This document shows, piece by piece, positions 18,372 to 27,007 of a stretch of DNA of 64,000 bases. The translations under genes and the position numbers were made by a program. Each line of letters starts with the position of its first letter. The first letter of the stretch is position 1. This DNA comes from Flavobacterium sp. ACN2 (GTDB lineage Bacteria > Bacteroidota > Bacteroidia > Flavobacteriales > Flavobacteriaceae). The stretch covers positions 108,719-172,718 of the forward strand of contig NZ_MRCM01000012.1 of the NCBI RefSeq assembly GCF_002303885.1, given 5' to 3'. Below the pieces are notes generated by a model. That model ran no database searches. It had not been told where the DNA came from and saw nothing but the letters and a program-made list of their open reading frames with translations.

Positions 18372-20555
18372 CTAATAACAGTCTGTCAAAAATTGTTTAT
18401 TGGCTTTGTATTCTTCCAGTGTTTTTAATCCTTTAGCTATACACAATTCACTTAATATAGCTTCGACATCTTTCTGCATGGCAAGCGAACCGCAGATCAT
18501 AACGACACCGCCTTTTTTGAATAAATTCGTAAAGAACGATGAATCTCTTTTAATCAAATCCATTACATAAATATGTTCGGCTTCACGAGATAGTGCCACA
18601 TGAAAATTATCCAGATGCTCTTTTTGCATCATTATGTTAGCAAACTTTTTATATGCCATTAACGTAGGCGTTTCCATCCTAAATCCGCTATACAAATGAA
18701 GTTCCTGTTTTGCTTTGTTCTGTTCGATCATTCCTAAGAAAGGAGCAATTCCTGTTCCGTTAGAAATAAAAGCCACCTTTTGCCCTTTCTTTGGAAGATG
18801 AAAAGCAGGATTTTTTACAATTTGTGCTTTTATCACATTCCCTGGCTCTAAAGCATTCAAAAATCCAGAACCCAATCCGTTTGGATGTAATTTTACAACC
18901 AATTGAATATTTCCAGAATGATTCCCGATAGAGTAGAGGCGCTCTCTAGAATCGTTGGCAGGATAAATCGCCAGTAAATCACCAGAACTAAATTTAGCTC
19001 TTGCATTTGCTCTTAAAGTCAAAATAAAAGTGTGTTCCGTTTCAGAAATTGGTGTTTTATCCAAAACCATCAATTTTTGCAGACCTTTTGGAACATGATT
19101 GTATAATGATGGAGTTGTAGCCAACGGAATTCCCGTTTTTTCGCTCCATAATTTCACCCATTCTACAAACTCAGCAGCCGATTTATCATTTACAGTTTTC
19201 AAATCCAAATAACGATTTGCCCATTTTTGCTTTTCTAGAAGCTGATCGACTTCAACAGCAAATTGGCAGAAATCAGGATACGATTTAGAACCAAAACCAA
19301 CCACAGAGAAGTTAATATTCTGATCTTGATTTTGTCTTTCTAATATAGTTTTGAATTGAGTTGCATTAGAAGGAGCATCTCCCAAACCATGAGTTGAAGT
19401 AAAAACAATAATGTGTTCCGCCTTCGGATAAGTCGAGAATTTATTTAATTCGCTAACAAAAACTTTTTGGCCATGATTGATTAATTGTTTCTGAATTGAA
19501 TTGGCAAATCGGAACGAACTTCCATTCTCTGAACCAACCAAAAGAATAAAAGTACTTTCGCTGGCTTTAAATTTATTTTTAATTCGGCTAGATCTTCTTT
19601 TTAAAGTAATGGCAAAACCAGAATAAATAAAGAATAAAATATTGATGCACGCTATTGCTAAAATTACAGCCCAGATTCCGTTAATTCTTCCAGTATGAAG
19701 ATCTAAACTTAATGCCGCAAATTGAGTTCGCATTGGAGAAAGCTTTTCAGAAATTACAGCTCCTGTAACCTGATTTACTTCAACCTCTCTGTCTTTCAAT
19801 TCAATAATATAATATTCTTCGGGATCATCAGTAAAAGGAAATTCAATTTTCTTTACATCAGATAATAAAGTAGTATTGAAAATTGAAGTCGTTTTTGCTT
19901 TGTCTGAAAGTTCTTTTTTTAGGGGTTTTGTTTTTTCTTCGCCCATAAAAAAGTTGAATCTTTCTAATGATAAATAAGTTCCGGTAAGTGAAATAATCAA
20001 AATCGGAATTAAAGCCAATCTCCCTAAAAGCACATGATAATATTGTGCAAAATATTCTTTAATTATTTTTGAAAAGAAATTTCGAATGCCGCGCTGTCTT
20101 TTTAAAACGAGCACAAAACCTGAAATTGATATTAGAAATAAACAAAAAGAAATTACACCTACAAAAAATCGTCCTGCCTCATGAAGAAATAGCGAACGGT
20201 GTAAACTCGTAATCCAATTTATGAATTCGGTTTTCTTTGCAGGAGTTCCTAGTGTTTTTCCCGTTTTTGGATCAATGTAGGCTTTAACGTCATTTCCATC
20301 TGCATCAATTGCCTGAAGTGTTACAAACTGATTGTAATCTACACTCAATTCTGTAATTTCTGGATACACTTTCTTTATAATTGGCAACGTTTCGCCCAAA
20401 GTTATTTTATTAAAATCTTCTGCTTTGTACGGAAGTGTTTTTTCCTGAACCGCATCGACAGCCAGAATGATTCCTGTTACCGAAGCCAAAAGCAAAAAAA
20501 TAGAAGAAAATAAGGCTAAAGCCAAATGCGCGTAACGCCAGAAAGAAAGAGTCAT
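18372..20555 (-). CDS. PepSY membrane reductase fused to flavodoxin and FAD/NADPH reductase
   Basis: A 727-residue inner-membrane redox protein. The first half is a PepSY_TM (FoxB-like) module with four membrane helices (about 11-33, 130-151, 176-196, 293-316) and histidines H10, H119, H125, H174 and H287, several suited to binding heme. The second half is a cytoplasmic flavodoxin domain (about 337-470, GSENGSS and STHGLGDAPSN loops) followed by an FAD-binding barrel (RERLYSIGN) and a nucleotide-binding domain (ISNGTGIAPFLG), as in sulfite and cytochrome P450 reductases. It probably carries electrons from NADPH through flavins across the membrane to reduce ferric siderophores. Confidence 0.92.
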   Translation of the reverse strand: MTLSFWRYAHLALALFSSIFLLLASVTGIILAVDAVQEKTLPYKAEDFNKITLGETLPIIKKVYPEITELSVDYNQFVTLQAIDADGNDVKAYIDPKTGKTLGTPAKKTEFINWITSLHRSLFLHEAGRFFVGVISFCLFLISISGFVLVLKRQRGIRNFFSKIIKEYFAQYYHVLLGRLALIPILIISLTGTYLSLERFNFFMGEEKTKPLKKELSDKAKTTSIFNTTLLSDVKKIEFPFTDDPEEYYIIELKDREVEVNQVTGAVISEKLSPMRTQFAALSLDLHTGRINGIWAVILAIACINILFFIYSGFAITLKRRSSRIKNKFKASESTFILLVGSENGSSFRFANSIQKQLINHGQKVFVSELNKFSTYPKAEHIIVFTSTHGLGDAPSNATQFKTILERQNQDQNINFSVVGFGSKSYPDFCQFAVEVDQLLEKQKWANRYLDLKTVNDKSAAEFVEWVKLWSEKTGIPLATTPSLYNHVPKGLQKLMVLDKTPISETEHTFILTLRANARAKFSSGDLLAIYPANDSRERLYSIGNHSGNIQLVVKLHPNGLGSGFLNALEPGNVIKAQIVKNPAFHLPKKGQKVAFISNGTGIAPFLGMIEQNKAKQELHLYSGFRMETPTLMAYKKFANIMMQKEHLDNFHVALSREAEHIYVMDLIKRDSSFFTNLFKKGGVVMICGSLAMQKDVEAILSELCIAKGLKTLEEYKANKQFLTDCY

Positions 20556-20581
20556 TGAGTATTCTATTATAAAACGTTTAA

Positions 20582-20614
20582 AGCTTTGTCAAAGTTTAAA
20601 ACGATGACAAAGCT
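20582..20614. repeat. AGCTTTGTCA inverted repeat (family member 1)
   Basis: Arms AGCTTTGTCA (20582-20591) and its complement (20605-20614). The 16-base string AGCTTTGTCAAAGTTT here is identical to the arm of the terminator-like palindrome at 29505-29537. It lies between the DUF2271 and PepSY genes. Confidence 0.7.
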
Positions 20615-20684
20615 CAGATTTTAATTCTAAGCACAAAAATAAAATTTGTACTCATTATAAGGTTAAAAAATAATGTGCTAAAGA

Positions 20685-21167
20685 TTATATTTTGTTTAAC
20701 CTTACATATTTGATGTAACCTTTACCATCTGTTTTTTCAGCTAGACCTTCAGTTGTTAGCTGAATTTCAAGATCGCTTACATAGTATTTCTGGTCTTCAA
20801 CAGCCGACTCAAAACGAAGTTTATATCCTTTATTGATTTTAGAATTTTCGATTTCGATCGTTGTTACACTGCGGTCTCCACCAGTTACAGAAGCACCAGT
20901 TTTAGCGCTGATATCGTCATTTTTCTGAGTATGAAATTTGTTCCATTCTTTTAATGATTTGTACCATTTTTTATCATCGCCCATTACATAAAGTGTCTTT
21001 TCGTACTCACCAGCCGAATTAACAAGAGAAACAACGATATAAGCACCTTCTCCCATATAGTTATTCATTTGAAGCATGATTTTGTATTTGCTTGATTGCG
21101 CCTGAGATTGGAAAGAAACTAAAAAGATAAAAGCGCTGGTAAGAGCAATTTTTAATATTGATTTCAT
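20685..21167 (-). CDS. DUF2271 periplasmic protein with flavinylation-like motif
   Basis: A 160-residue exported protein; the signal peptide ends near residue 23 (QSQAQ). The sequence fits the DUF2271 family. The stretch DDISAKTGASVTGG (84-97) resembles the ApbE acceptor consensus (Asp, then S/T-G-A-T), with S93 in place of Thr. It is therefore a candidate covalent FMN carrier linking the PepSY reductase to an extracellular iron acceptor. This idea rests on the motif and on apbE being two genes away. Serine acceptance by this ApbE is unproven. Confidence 0.75.
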   Translation of the reverse strand: MKSILKIALTSAFIFLVSFQSQAQSSKYKIMLQMNNYMGEGAYIVVSLVNSAGEYEKTLYVMGDDKKWYKSLKEWNKFHTQKNDDISAKTGASVTGGDRSVTTIEIENSKINKGYKLRFESAVEDQKYYVSDLEIQLTTEGLAEKTDGKGYIKYVRLNKI

Positions 21168-21209
21168 GAAAAATTATTTGTATTGATTGTAATTTAAATT
21201 CCAAAAATC

Positions 21210-21250
21210 AAATTCCAAATTCCAAACTCTATTCTTGGAATTTGGAATTT
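21210..21250. repeat. AAATTCCAAATTCCAA inverted repeat
   Basis: Perfect 16-base arms (21210-21225 and 21235-21250) around a 9-base loop, between the ankyrin and DUF2271 genes. Related single-arm words (AAATTCCAAG, AAATTCCAAAAG) occur at 29459-29491. It could attenuate transcription into the downstream reductase genes. Confidence 0.75.
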
Positions 21251-21272
21251 AAAATATTGATTATTAATTATT

Positions 21273-22763
21273 TTATTTTAAAAACTCAACTGAGATATTA
21301 TTTTTGGTAAGCAGATCATTTTCTTTTGCTAAAGCATAAGCCGTTTCGTCAAACTCTGTGCTGATGTCTTTTTTAGCTCCTGCTGAAACTAAATATTTTA
21401 AAATAGCATCATCTTTAGAGGTCATTGCCGCTCTGTGCAAAGCCGTTAAACCATCTTTATTTTTAGCGTTGATGTCTACTTTTAAATCAGTTATTTTTTT
21501 AAGAAGAGACACGTCGTTTTTCGTAATCGCAATATGATACAAAGTGTTTCCATCTTTTTGAGGAGTTGCAAGGTTTAACCCTTTGTCTTGAAGTAATTTG
21601 GCTTTAGCATCAAAAGGATCTTTGGCCGCTTTTTCTCTTCCTGCAGGGCGATACGATTGTACTAAATAAACCCCTAAATTATTTCCGTCTTTATCTTTTA
21701 CGTTTACATCTGCGCCTTTCGTCAAAAGTAAATTTACAGCATCTGGAGTTCCGTTTCTAACAGCAAAAGTCAAAGCCGATTCTCTTTTTAAATTTTGTAC
21801 GTTTATGTTTTTAGCTTTCGGAAGAAACAATTCTAAAACAGCAGTTTCTCTAGCTCCAGCTGCTACCATAATGGGTGTATTTCCTTCTTTATCGGCGATG
21901 TTTGCATCAACACCTTTTCCTAAGAAATATTGAATAATTTCTGTCTGATTTGGTTTTCCAGCCAAAAAGTGCAATACATTTTGTCCCGCTTTATTTTGAG
22001 AAGTCGCTTTAATTTTTACTTCTTCAACCAAATATTTATAAGTTTCAAGAGTATTAGTTTCTCTACGGCTTCCTTGCGCAGCAAATAAAAGTGCATTGCT
22101 AGTTGGTTTAATGCCTTTTTCTAAAAGTTTTTTCAAAAGAGCAATATTACCAGATCTTGAAGCATATGTAAAAGCAGTGTTTCCGTCATTGTCAACATCT
22201 TTTAAAGACATTCCTTTTGTAGCAAAATAGTCAGCAGCTTTTAGATCTTTATCAGAAGCAATGGCTAGAAGTAGAAGGTTTGCTCCATTTGCATATTTTT
22301 TTGTCGGATTAAGTCCAGCTTTAAAGAAAGCGTCGTACATCGTAGCATCTGACTGGCCGTTTGAAGCGGCGAAATCAGCAGGAGCAGTTCCGTGGCTGTC
22401 TTCAAAATTTACATCAGAACCTTTAGCAATTAAATATTGAACCAATTCCGTATTTCCTCTATAGGCGGCCCAGTGTAGGTAGATACGATTATCGTGCGTT
22501 AATTTTGTGATCGAATTTCCGGGTTGCTCCACTAAAAACTTGATAGTTGCAAAAGGAGCATCATTATTAATGGCCAACGTTGTAACATCAAATGCGTTAG
22601 CATTAGCTTCAGCTGGATTATTTCCTTTAGCGATTTCTGCCTGAACCGTTTCAACAGTCGGTGAAGTTTTCCAGAAAGCAGCATCTAGCAACGCGTTTTT
22701 TTGCTGAGCACTTACAAATAAAGTAGCAGCAAATGCAAAAGAAACGAAAAGATTCTTTTTCAT
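21273..22763 (-). CDS. Exported ankyrin-repeat protein, first gene of the iron cluster
   Basis: A 496-residue protein from the start at 22763 (MKKNLFVSFAF); the longer frame to 22796 adds residues before a clear signal peptide ending near VSAQQ. At least ten ankyrin repeats are visible (for example DNRIYLHWAAYRGNTELVQYL and DGLTALHRAAMTSKDDAILKYL). It probably scaffolds proteins in the periplasm. Ankyrin proteins often accompany DUF2271/PepSY/ApbE genes in Bacteroidota, as I recall, so a structural role in the reductase system is inferred. It heads the minus-strand cluster; a palindromic ATTCTATTTAGAAT precedes it. Confidence 0.88.
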   Translation of the reverse strand: MKKNLFVSFAFAATLFVSAQQKNALLDAAFWKTSPTVETVQAEIAKGNNPAEANANAFDVTTLAINNDAPFATIKFLVEQPGNSITKLTHDNRIYLHWAAYRGNTELVQYLIAKGSDVNFEDSHGTAPADFAASNGQSDATMYDAFFKAGLNPTKKYANGANLLLLAIASDKDLKAADYFATKGMSLKDVDNDGNTAFTYASRSGNIALLKKLLEKGIKPTSNALLFAAQGSRRETNTLETYKYLVEEVKIKATSQNKAGQNVLHFLAGKPNQTEIIQYFLGKGVDANIADKEGNTPIMVAAGARETAVLELFLPKAKNINVQNLKRESALTFAVRNGTPDAVNLLLTKGADVNVKDKDGNNLGVYLVQSYRPAGREKAAKDPFDAKAKLLQDKGLNLATPQKDGNTLYHIAITKNDVSLLKKITDLKVDINAKNKDGLTALHRAAMTSKDDAILKYLVSAGAKKDISTEFDETAYALAKENDLLTKNNISVEFLK

Positions 22764-22824
22764 GTTTCGATAATTTATGGTTATTGAATTGTACAAGATT
22801 AAATTTATTTTTTAGGAATATTTC

Positions 22825-22838
22825 ATTCTATTTAGAAT
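22825..22838. promoter_or_regulatory. Palindrome upstream of the ankyrin/iron cluster
   Basis: ATTCTATTTAGAAT, a 14-base inverted repeat 62-75 bases before the ankyrin start codon, set in very AT-rich sequence. It could be an operator for an iron regulator, but it does not clearly match a Fur or PerR consensus. Confidence 0.3.
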
Positions 22839-23245
22839 AAATAAAAATAAAAGCAAATGTAAAAATTAATATTCTTAAACCAAGAATAATTTGCTACAAA
22901 AGGGGAATTTGATGCTATTTTTCTAAAAATTAAGAATCCCTTAAGTAAATTTTAATTTTGTTTTAATTCGGTCTCTTTTTGCAAGAAGAAAAAATGCTTT
23001 CGAGATGGTTTTTCAACTTTATAGAGGTAATAAGTTTGAAAGCTAGGATTTGCGCTGCTAATTCATTTCTGAGATGTTGATTTTACTAGAATATTTTGCA
23101 CTTTTAATATTTATTTTATTGTAAATATTTGTAATAAAGTATCTTATGATTTTTTATATCGATTTCATTATTTAGAATTATTATTAATAAATAGCGTTTT
23201 TTTAATTTGAAATTCGATTTGAAAGTTCTCTTTTTTCAAATCGGA

Positions 23246-23414
23246 TGTTGATAACTGTTTTGATTTTTGACCTTAAAAAGCACTTTTTTTCATGTTAATA
23301 ACTCAACATTATTTTTAGGGAAACTGCTAGCTCATTGTAGATTACAGAGCAATATTTTCATGTTGATAAAATTTGCTTCATCTTGATTTTTTGAAGTTTT
23401 AAAACTGTTGATAA
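23246..23414. promoter_or_regulatory. Repeated TGTTGATAA boxes upstream of nrdB
   Basis: TGTTGATAA occurs exactly at 23246-23254, 23361-23369 and 23406-23414, with a variant TGTTAATAA at 23293-23301, all in the same orientation. The complement TTATCAACA differs from the DnaA-box consensus TTATNCACA at one position. They lie 140-310 bases before nrdB and could couple dNTP synthesis to replication, as DnaA does for nrdAB in E. coli. Confidence 0.45.
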
Positions 23415-23438
23415 TTGAGCAGATTTTTAACATCTAAA

Positions 23439-23471
23439 ATTGGACAAAACAATAACTGTGGGCTAAATTTG
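23439..23471 (+). promoter_or_regulatory. Bacteroidota-type promoter of nrdBA
   Basis: ATTG at 23439-23442 and TAAATTTG at 23464-23471, separated by 21 bases, fit the -33/-7 pattern TTTG...TAnnTTTG. The expected start site near 23477 would leave a leader of about 80 bases before the nrdB start codon. Confidence 0.5.
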
Positions 23472-23554
23472 TAAATATAGAAATCACGCTAATCCTCCCC
23501 AAAATAAGCGCTCGTATTTCTATTTCAAAATAGTCACTTAAAACTCTATATATA

Positions 23555-24529
23555 ATGTCAATTTTTGATAAAAGAATCAATTATAAACCTTTTGAATATC
23601 CTGAGGTTCTGCAATTTACCGAAGCTATTAATAAAGCTTATTGGGTACACACTGAAGTAGATTTTACTGCCGACACGCAAGACTTTCATGCACATTTGGA
23701 TTTGGCAGAAAAAACAGCAATTAAAAATAGTTTATTGGCTATTGCACAGATTGAGGTAGCCGTAAAAAGTTTTTGGGGTAATATATACGAACATTTTCCA
23801 AAACCAGAATTTAATGGATTGGGAACTACTTTTGCAGAATGCGAATTTAGACATTCTGAAGCCTATTCTCGTTTGTTGGAAGTTTTAGGATATAATGATG
23901 AATTTGAAAAGCTATTGGATGTTCCTGTAATTCGCAGACGTGTAGATTATCTTTCGAATGTATTGAAAGACACGAAGTCTCAGGACAATAGAAAATACAT
24001 GGTGTCACTAATTTTGTTTAGTATTTTGATTGAAAACGTTTCTCTTTTCAGCCAATTTGCCATTTTATTGTCATTCACAAGATTCAAAGGATATATGAAA
24101 AATGTGAGTAATATTATTGCTTGGACATCAATCGATGAGCAAATTCATGCTAATGGCGGAATTTATATCATTAACAAAATTCGTGAAGAGTTCCCAGAGT
24201 ATTTCGATGCAGAGACTCTAGAATTAATTAGAGAAACAGTTAAAGAATCAATTTCTGTTGAAGCAGATATTTTAGATTGGATTTTTGAAGACGGAGGGAT
24301 TGAAACAATAAATAAAGAAGATCTGGTTAACTTCATGAAATTTAGAATTGATGAAAGTTTGAAACAAATCAATATCGAAACTATCTTTAATGTTTCTCCA
24401 GAAGAATATTCAAAAATGACTTGGTTTGAAGAAGAAGTTTTTGCAAACAGTTTAGATGATTTCTTTGCGAAACGTCCAGTAGAATATACAAAACACGACA
24501 AGAGTATCACAGCAAACGATCTTTTCTAA
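23555..24529 (+). CDS. nrdB: Class I ribonucleotide reductase, beta (radical-generating) subunit
   Basis: A 324-residue ferritin-like subunit that makes the oxidant for deoxyribonucleotide synthesis. Metal ligands read E67, E97, H100, E160, E195 and H198. The first is Glu where many class Ia enzymes have Asp, and a tyrosine (Y104) sits at the radical-tyrosine position. This set agrees with what I recall of the Flavobacterium johnsoniae class Id enzyme, which uses a dimanganese Mn(III)/Mn(IV) cofactor instead of a tyrosyl radical. Metal use cannot be proven from sequence. There is no N-terminal ATP-cone. nrdA follows 18 bases later. Confidence 0.93.
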   Translation: MSIFDKRINYKPFEYPEVLQFTEAINKAYWVHTEVDFTADTQDFHAHLDLAEKTAIKNSLLAIAQIEVAVKSFWGNIYEHFPKPEFNGLGTTFAECEFRHSEAYSRLLEVLGYNDEFEKLLDVPVIRRRVDYLSNVLKDTKSQDNRKYMVSLILFSILIENVSLFSQFAILLSFTRFKGYMKNVSNIIAWTSIDEQIHANGGIYIINKIREEFPEYFDAETLELIRETVKESISVEADILDWIFEDGGIETINKEDLVNFMKFRIDESLKQINIETIFNVSPEEYSKMTWFEEEVFANSLDDFFAKRPVEYTKHDKSITANDLF

Positions 24530-24547
24530 TACAAGCCCATAATACAT

Positions 24548-26245
24548 ATGAATACGATAGACACAAACCCAGCAAATAACAATTTTGAGCCGCAAAACGA
24601 TAGTAAAATGTGGTGGAAAAATTCTGAAAGTGAACAGATTTTAAATCGCGGTTATCTTTTAAAAGGAGAAACTGTAGAAGGAGCAATCGATAGAATTTGT
24701 ACTGCCGCAGCTAGAAGGCTTTACAAACCAGAATTGAAAGAATCTTTCATGGAAATGATCGAAAGAGGTTGGATGAGTATCAGTTCGCCAGTTTGGGCAA
24801 ATATGGGAACAGAAAGAGGTTTGCCAATTTCTTGTTTTAATGTGCATGTTCCAGATAAAATTGAAGGAATTACACATAAGCTTGGAGAAGTAATCATGCA
24901 AACTAAAATCGGAGGGGGAACTTCTGGTTATTTTGGTGAATTGCGTGAACGCGGAAGTGCTGTAACTGATAACGGAAAGAGTAGTGGAGCAGTAAGTTTC
25001 ATGAAGCTTTTTGATACAGCTATGGATACTATTTCGCAAGGCGGAGTTCGTCGTGGTGCATTTGCAGCTTATTTGGATGTAGATCATCCAGATATCGAAG
25101 AGTTCTTAAAAATTAAAAGTATTGGAAACCCAATTCAGAACTTGTTTACAGGGATCTGTGTGCCAGATTACTGGATGCAAGAAATGATTGATGGTGATGC
25201 AGAAAAAAGACAAATTTGGGCAAAAGTATTAGAAAGCCGTCAGCAAAAAGGTTTGCCTTATATTTTCTTTAGTGACAACGTAAATAAAAATAAACCACAA
25301 GTTTATAAAGATCAGAATTTAAGAATCAATGCCAGTAATTTGTGCAGTGAGATTATGCTTCCATCAACTCATGATGAATCATTTATCTGCTGTCTTTCTT
25401 CAATGAATTTAGAGTTGTATGAAGAGTGGAAAGATACTGAGGCAGTAAAATTAGCGATCTTTTTCTTAGATGCCGTTTTACAGGAATTCATCGAAAAAAC
25501 AGAAGGGAACTATTATCTTTCTGCAGCTAATAAATTTGCTAAAAGACACCGTGCATTAGGTTTAGGAGTTCTAGGATGGCATTCTTATTTACAGAAAAAT
25601 ATGATTCCGTTTGAAGGAATGGAAGCAAAAATGAAAACAACAGAGATTTTCAAACATATTAGCGATAAAGCCGATAAAGCAAGTCAAGAACTGGCTAGAA
25701 TTTACGGTGAGCCAGAATTGTTAAAAGGTTATGGAAGACGTAATACAACCACAATGGCAATTGCGCCAACAACTTCATCTTCTGCAATTTTAGGACAGAC
25801 TTCGCCAGGAATTGAACCTTTTAGCAGTAATTATTATAAAGCTGGATTAAGCAAAGGTAATTTCATGCGTAAAAATAAATACCTTAAAAAGCTGTTGGAA
25901 GAAAAAGGTTTAGATAACGAAGAAGTTTGGAGAGGTATTATGCTAAACGGAGGAAGTGTTCAGCATATGGAACAATTGACTCAGCAGGAAAAAGATGTTT
26001 TCAAAACATTCAAAGAAATAAGCCAGTTAGAAATTGTGCAGCAAGCTGGAATTCGTCAGAAATTTGTTGATCAAGGACAGAGTTTAAATCTTAATATTCC
26101 AGCAGAATTAGCCATTAAAGATGTAAACCGTTTAATGATCGAAGCTTGGCAGCAAGGAGTTAAAAGTTTGTACTACCAAAGAAGCCAAAGTGTTTCTAAA
26201 GAACTGGTAACAAGTCTTGTTTCTTGCAGCAGTTGTGAATCATAA
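24548..26245 (+). CDS. nrdA: Class I ribonucleotide reductase, alpha (catalytic) subunit
   Basis: A 565-residue catalytic subunit reducing ribonucleoside diphosphates. Active-site features are the first redox cysteine in LPISCFNVH, the N-x-C-x-E triad in INASNLCSEIMLPS and a C-terminal cysteine pair, SCSSCES, that re-reduces the active site. It is much shorter than E. coli NrdA (about 760 residues) and lacks an N-terminal ATP-cone. With no ATP-cone in the beta subunit either, classical overall-activity control by dATP seems absent. It is cotranscribed with nrdB and followed by a terminator. Confidence 0.94.
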   Translation: MNTIDTNPANNNFEPQNDSKMWWKNSESEQILNRGYLLKGETVEGAIDRICTAAARRLYKPELKESFMEMIERGWMSISSPVWANMGTERGLPISCFNVHVPDKIEGITHKLGEVIMQTKIGGGTSGYFGELRERGSAVTDNGKSSGAVSFMKLFDTAMDTISQGGVRRGAFAAYLDVDHPDIEEFLKIKSIGNPIQNLFTGICVPDYWMQEMIDGDAEKRQIWAKVLESRQQKGLPYIFFSDNVNKNKPQVYKDQNLRINASNLCSEIMLPSTHDESFICCLSSMNLELYEEWKDTEAVKLAIFFLDAVLQEFIEKTEGNYYLSAANKFAKRHRALGLGVLGWHSYLQKNMIPFEGMEAKMKTTEIFKHISDKADKASQELARIYGEPELLKGYGRRNTTTMAIAPTTSSSAILGQTSPGIEPFSSNYYKAGLSKGNFMRKNKYLKKLLEEKGLDNEEVWRGIMLNGGSVQHMEQLTQQEKDVFKTFKEISQLEIVQQAGIRQKFVDQGQSLNLNIPAELAIKDVNRLMIEAWQQGVKSLYYQRSQSVSKELVTSLVSCSSCES

Positions 26246-26252
26246 AAATCAT

Positions 26253-26285
26253 AAAGCCGAATCTTAAATTTGATTCGGCTTTTTT
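26253..26285 (+). terminator. Terminator after nrdA
   Basis: Perfect 11-base arms AAAGCCGAATC (26253-26263) and GATTCGGCTTT (26272-26282) with an 8-base loop and a T run. Confidence 0.92.
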
Positions 26286-26297
26286 ATTCATAACTAT

Positions 26298-26429
26298 TTG
26301 TCATTCCGAGGAACGAGGAATCACACGCGAAAATCCACAAAGATTTTCCACTTAGTTTTGTCATGTCGACGGAGGAGACCCGAGCAATAGCGAATTGGCG
26401 AAGCACATCTCCGCAAGTAACTCCGCAAT
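26298..26429. repeat. TGTCATTCCGAGGAACGAGG-type dispersed repeat
   Basis: The sequence begins TTGTCATTCCGAGGAACGAG and a related TTGTCATGTCGACGGAGGAG starts at 26359, with a GAAAATC...GATTTTC hairpin between them. I recall this type of GC-richer repeat as scattered through intergenic regions of Flavobacteriia. It lies between convergent nrdA and the Crp/Fnr gene. Confidence 0.6.
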
Positions 26430-26434
26430 CAAAA

Positions 26435-27007
26435 TCAAACTTTCGACTTCAACCGACTCAAAGTTTCCTGAGAAATATTAATGTAAGAAGCTACAATTTT
26501 ATTAGGAAGCCGTTTTACAATTGCTGGATTTATTTTCAATAGCTGATGATATCTTTCCAAGGCATCCATAGTGGTAAATGACATTAAACGATTGGCATTA
26601 TTTACATACGCTTTCTCCAAATAATTGCTGTAAAATGTTCTCCATTCTGGAATAATTTTCATTAAATGATTAAAATCCTCGTGTGAAATACTTAATAGTT
26701 CAGATTTTTCAATAACCTGAATGTTTTCAGTCGCGGGCATTTTGGTAATAAAACTTACCAAAGCGGTAGCAAACTGATTTTCAAAAGCAATATATCGCGT
26801 AACGTCTTTTCCTTCTTCATTTATAAAAAAGATTCTTAAACAGCCTTTTGCAACAAAAAAAGTTTCGTGACTAATTTGACCTTGAGCTAACAAGATTTCA
26901 TTTTTTCCTTTTTTTATAAGTTTGAAATAAGAGAGAATGGTTTCTAGATCTTCATCAGAAACGTCAATACTTTTTCGAATGGAATTGCTAAGCTGTTCGT
27001 ATATCAT
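26435..27007 (-). CDS. Crp/Fnr-family transcriptional regulator
   Basis: A 190-residue regulator with an N-terminal cyclic-nucleotide-binding-type beta-roll (about 20-115, KGKNEILLAQGQ and FFVAKGCLRIFFINEEGKD) and a C-terminal helix-turn-helix (KIVASYINISQETLSRLKS). Arg/Glu residues typical of cAMP binding are not evident, as in most Bacteroidota members, so its signal is unknown. Its ATG follows the ribB stop codon directly, so the two genes form one operon. It may regulate riboflavin or redox genes, but that is only a guess from linkage. Confidence 0.9.
   Translation of the reverse strand: MIYEQLSNSIRKSIDVSDEDLETILSYFKLIKKGKNEILLAQGQISHETFFVAKGCLRIFFINEEGKDVTRYIAFENQFATALVSFITKMPATENIQVIEKSELLSISHEDFNHLMKIIPEWRTFYSNYLEKAYVNNANRLMSFTTMDALERYHQLLKINPAIVKRLPNKIVASYINISQETLSRLKSKV

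Larger units (their letters stand above)
22839..23554. other. Long AT-rich upstream region of nrdBA
   Basis: More than 700 bases with no convincing gene between the divergent ankyrin and nrdB genes. It holds repeated TGTTGATAA boxes and a good -33/-7 promoter near the nrdB end (listed separately), and stop codons in all frames. Such a long control region is unusual for this compact genome. Confidence 0.6.
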
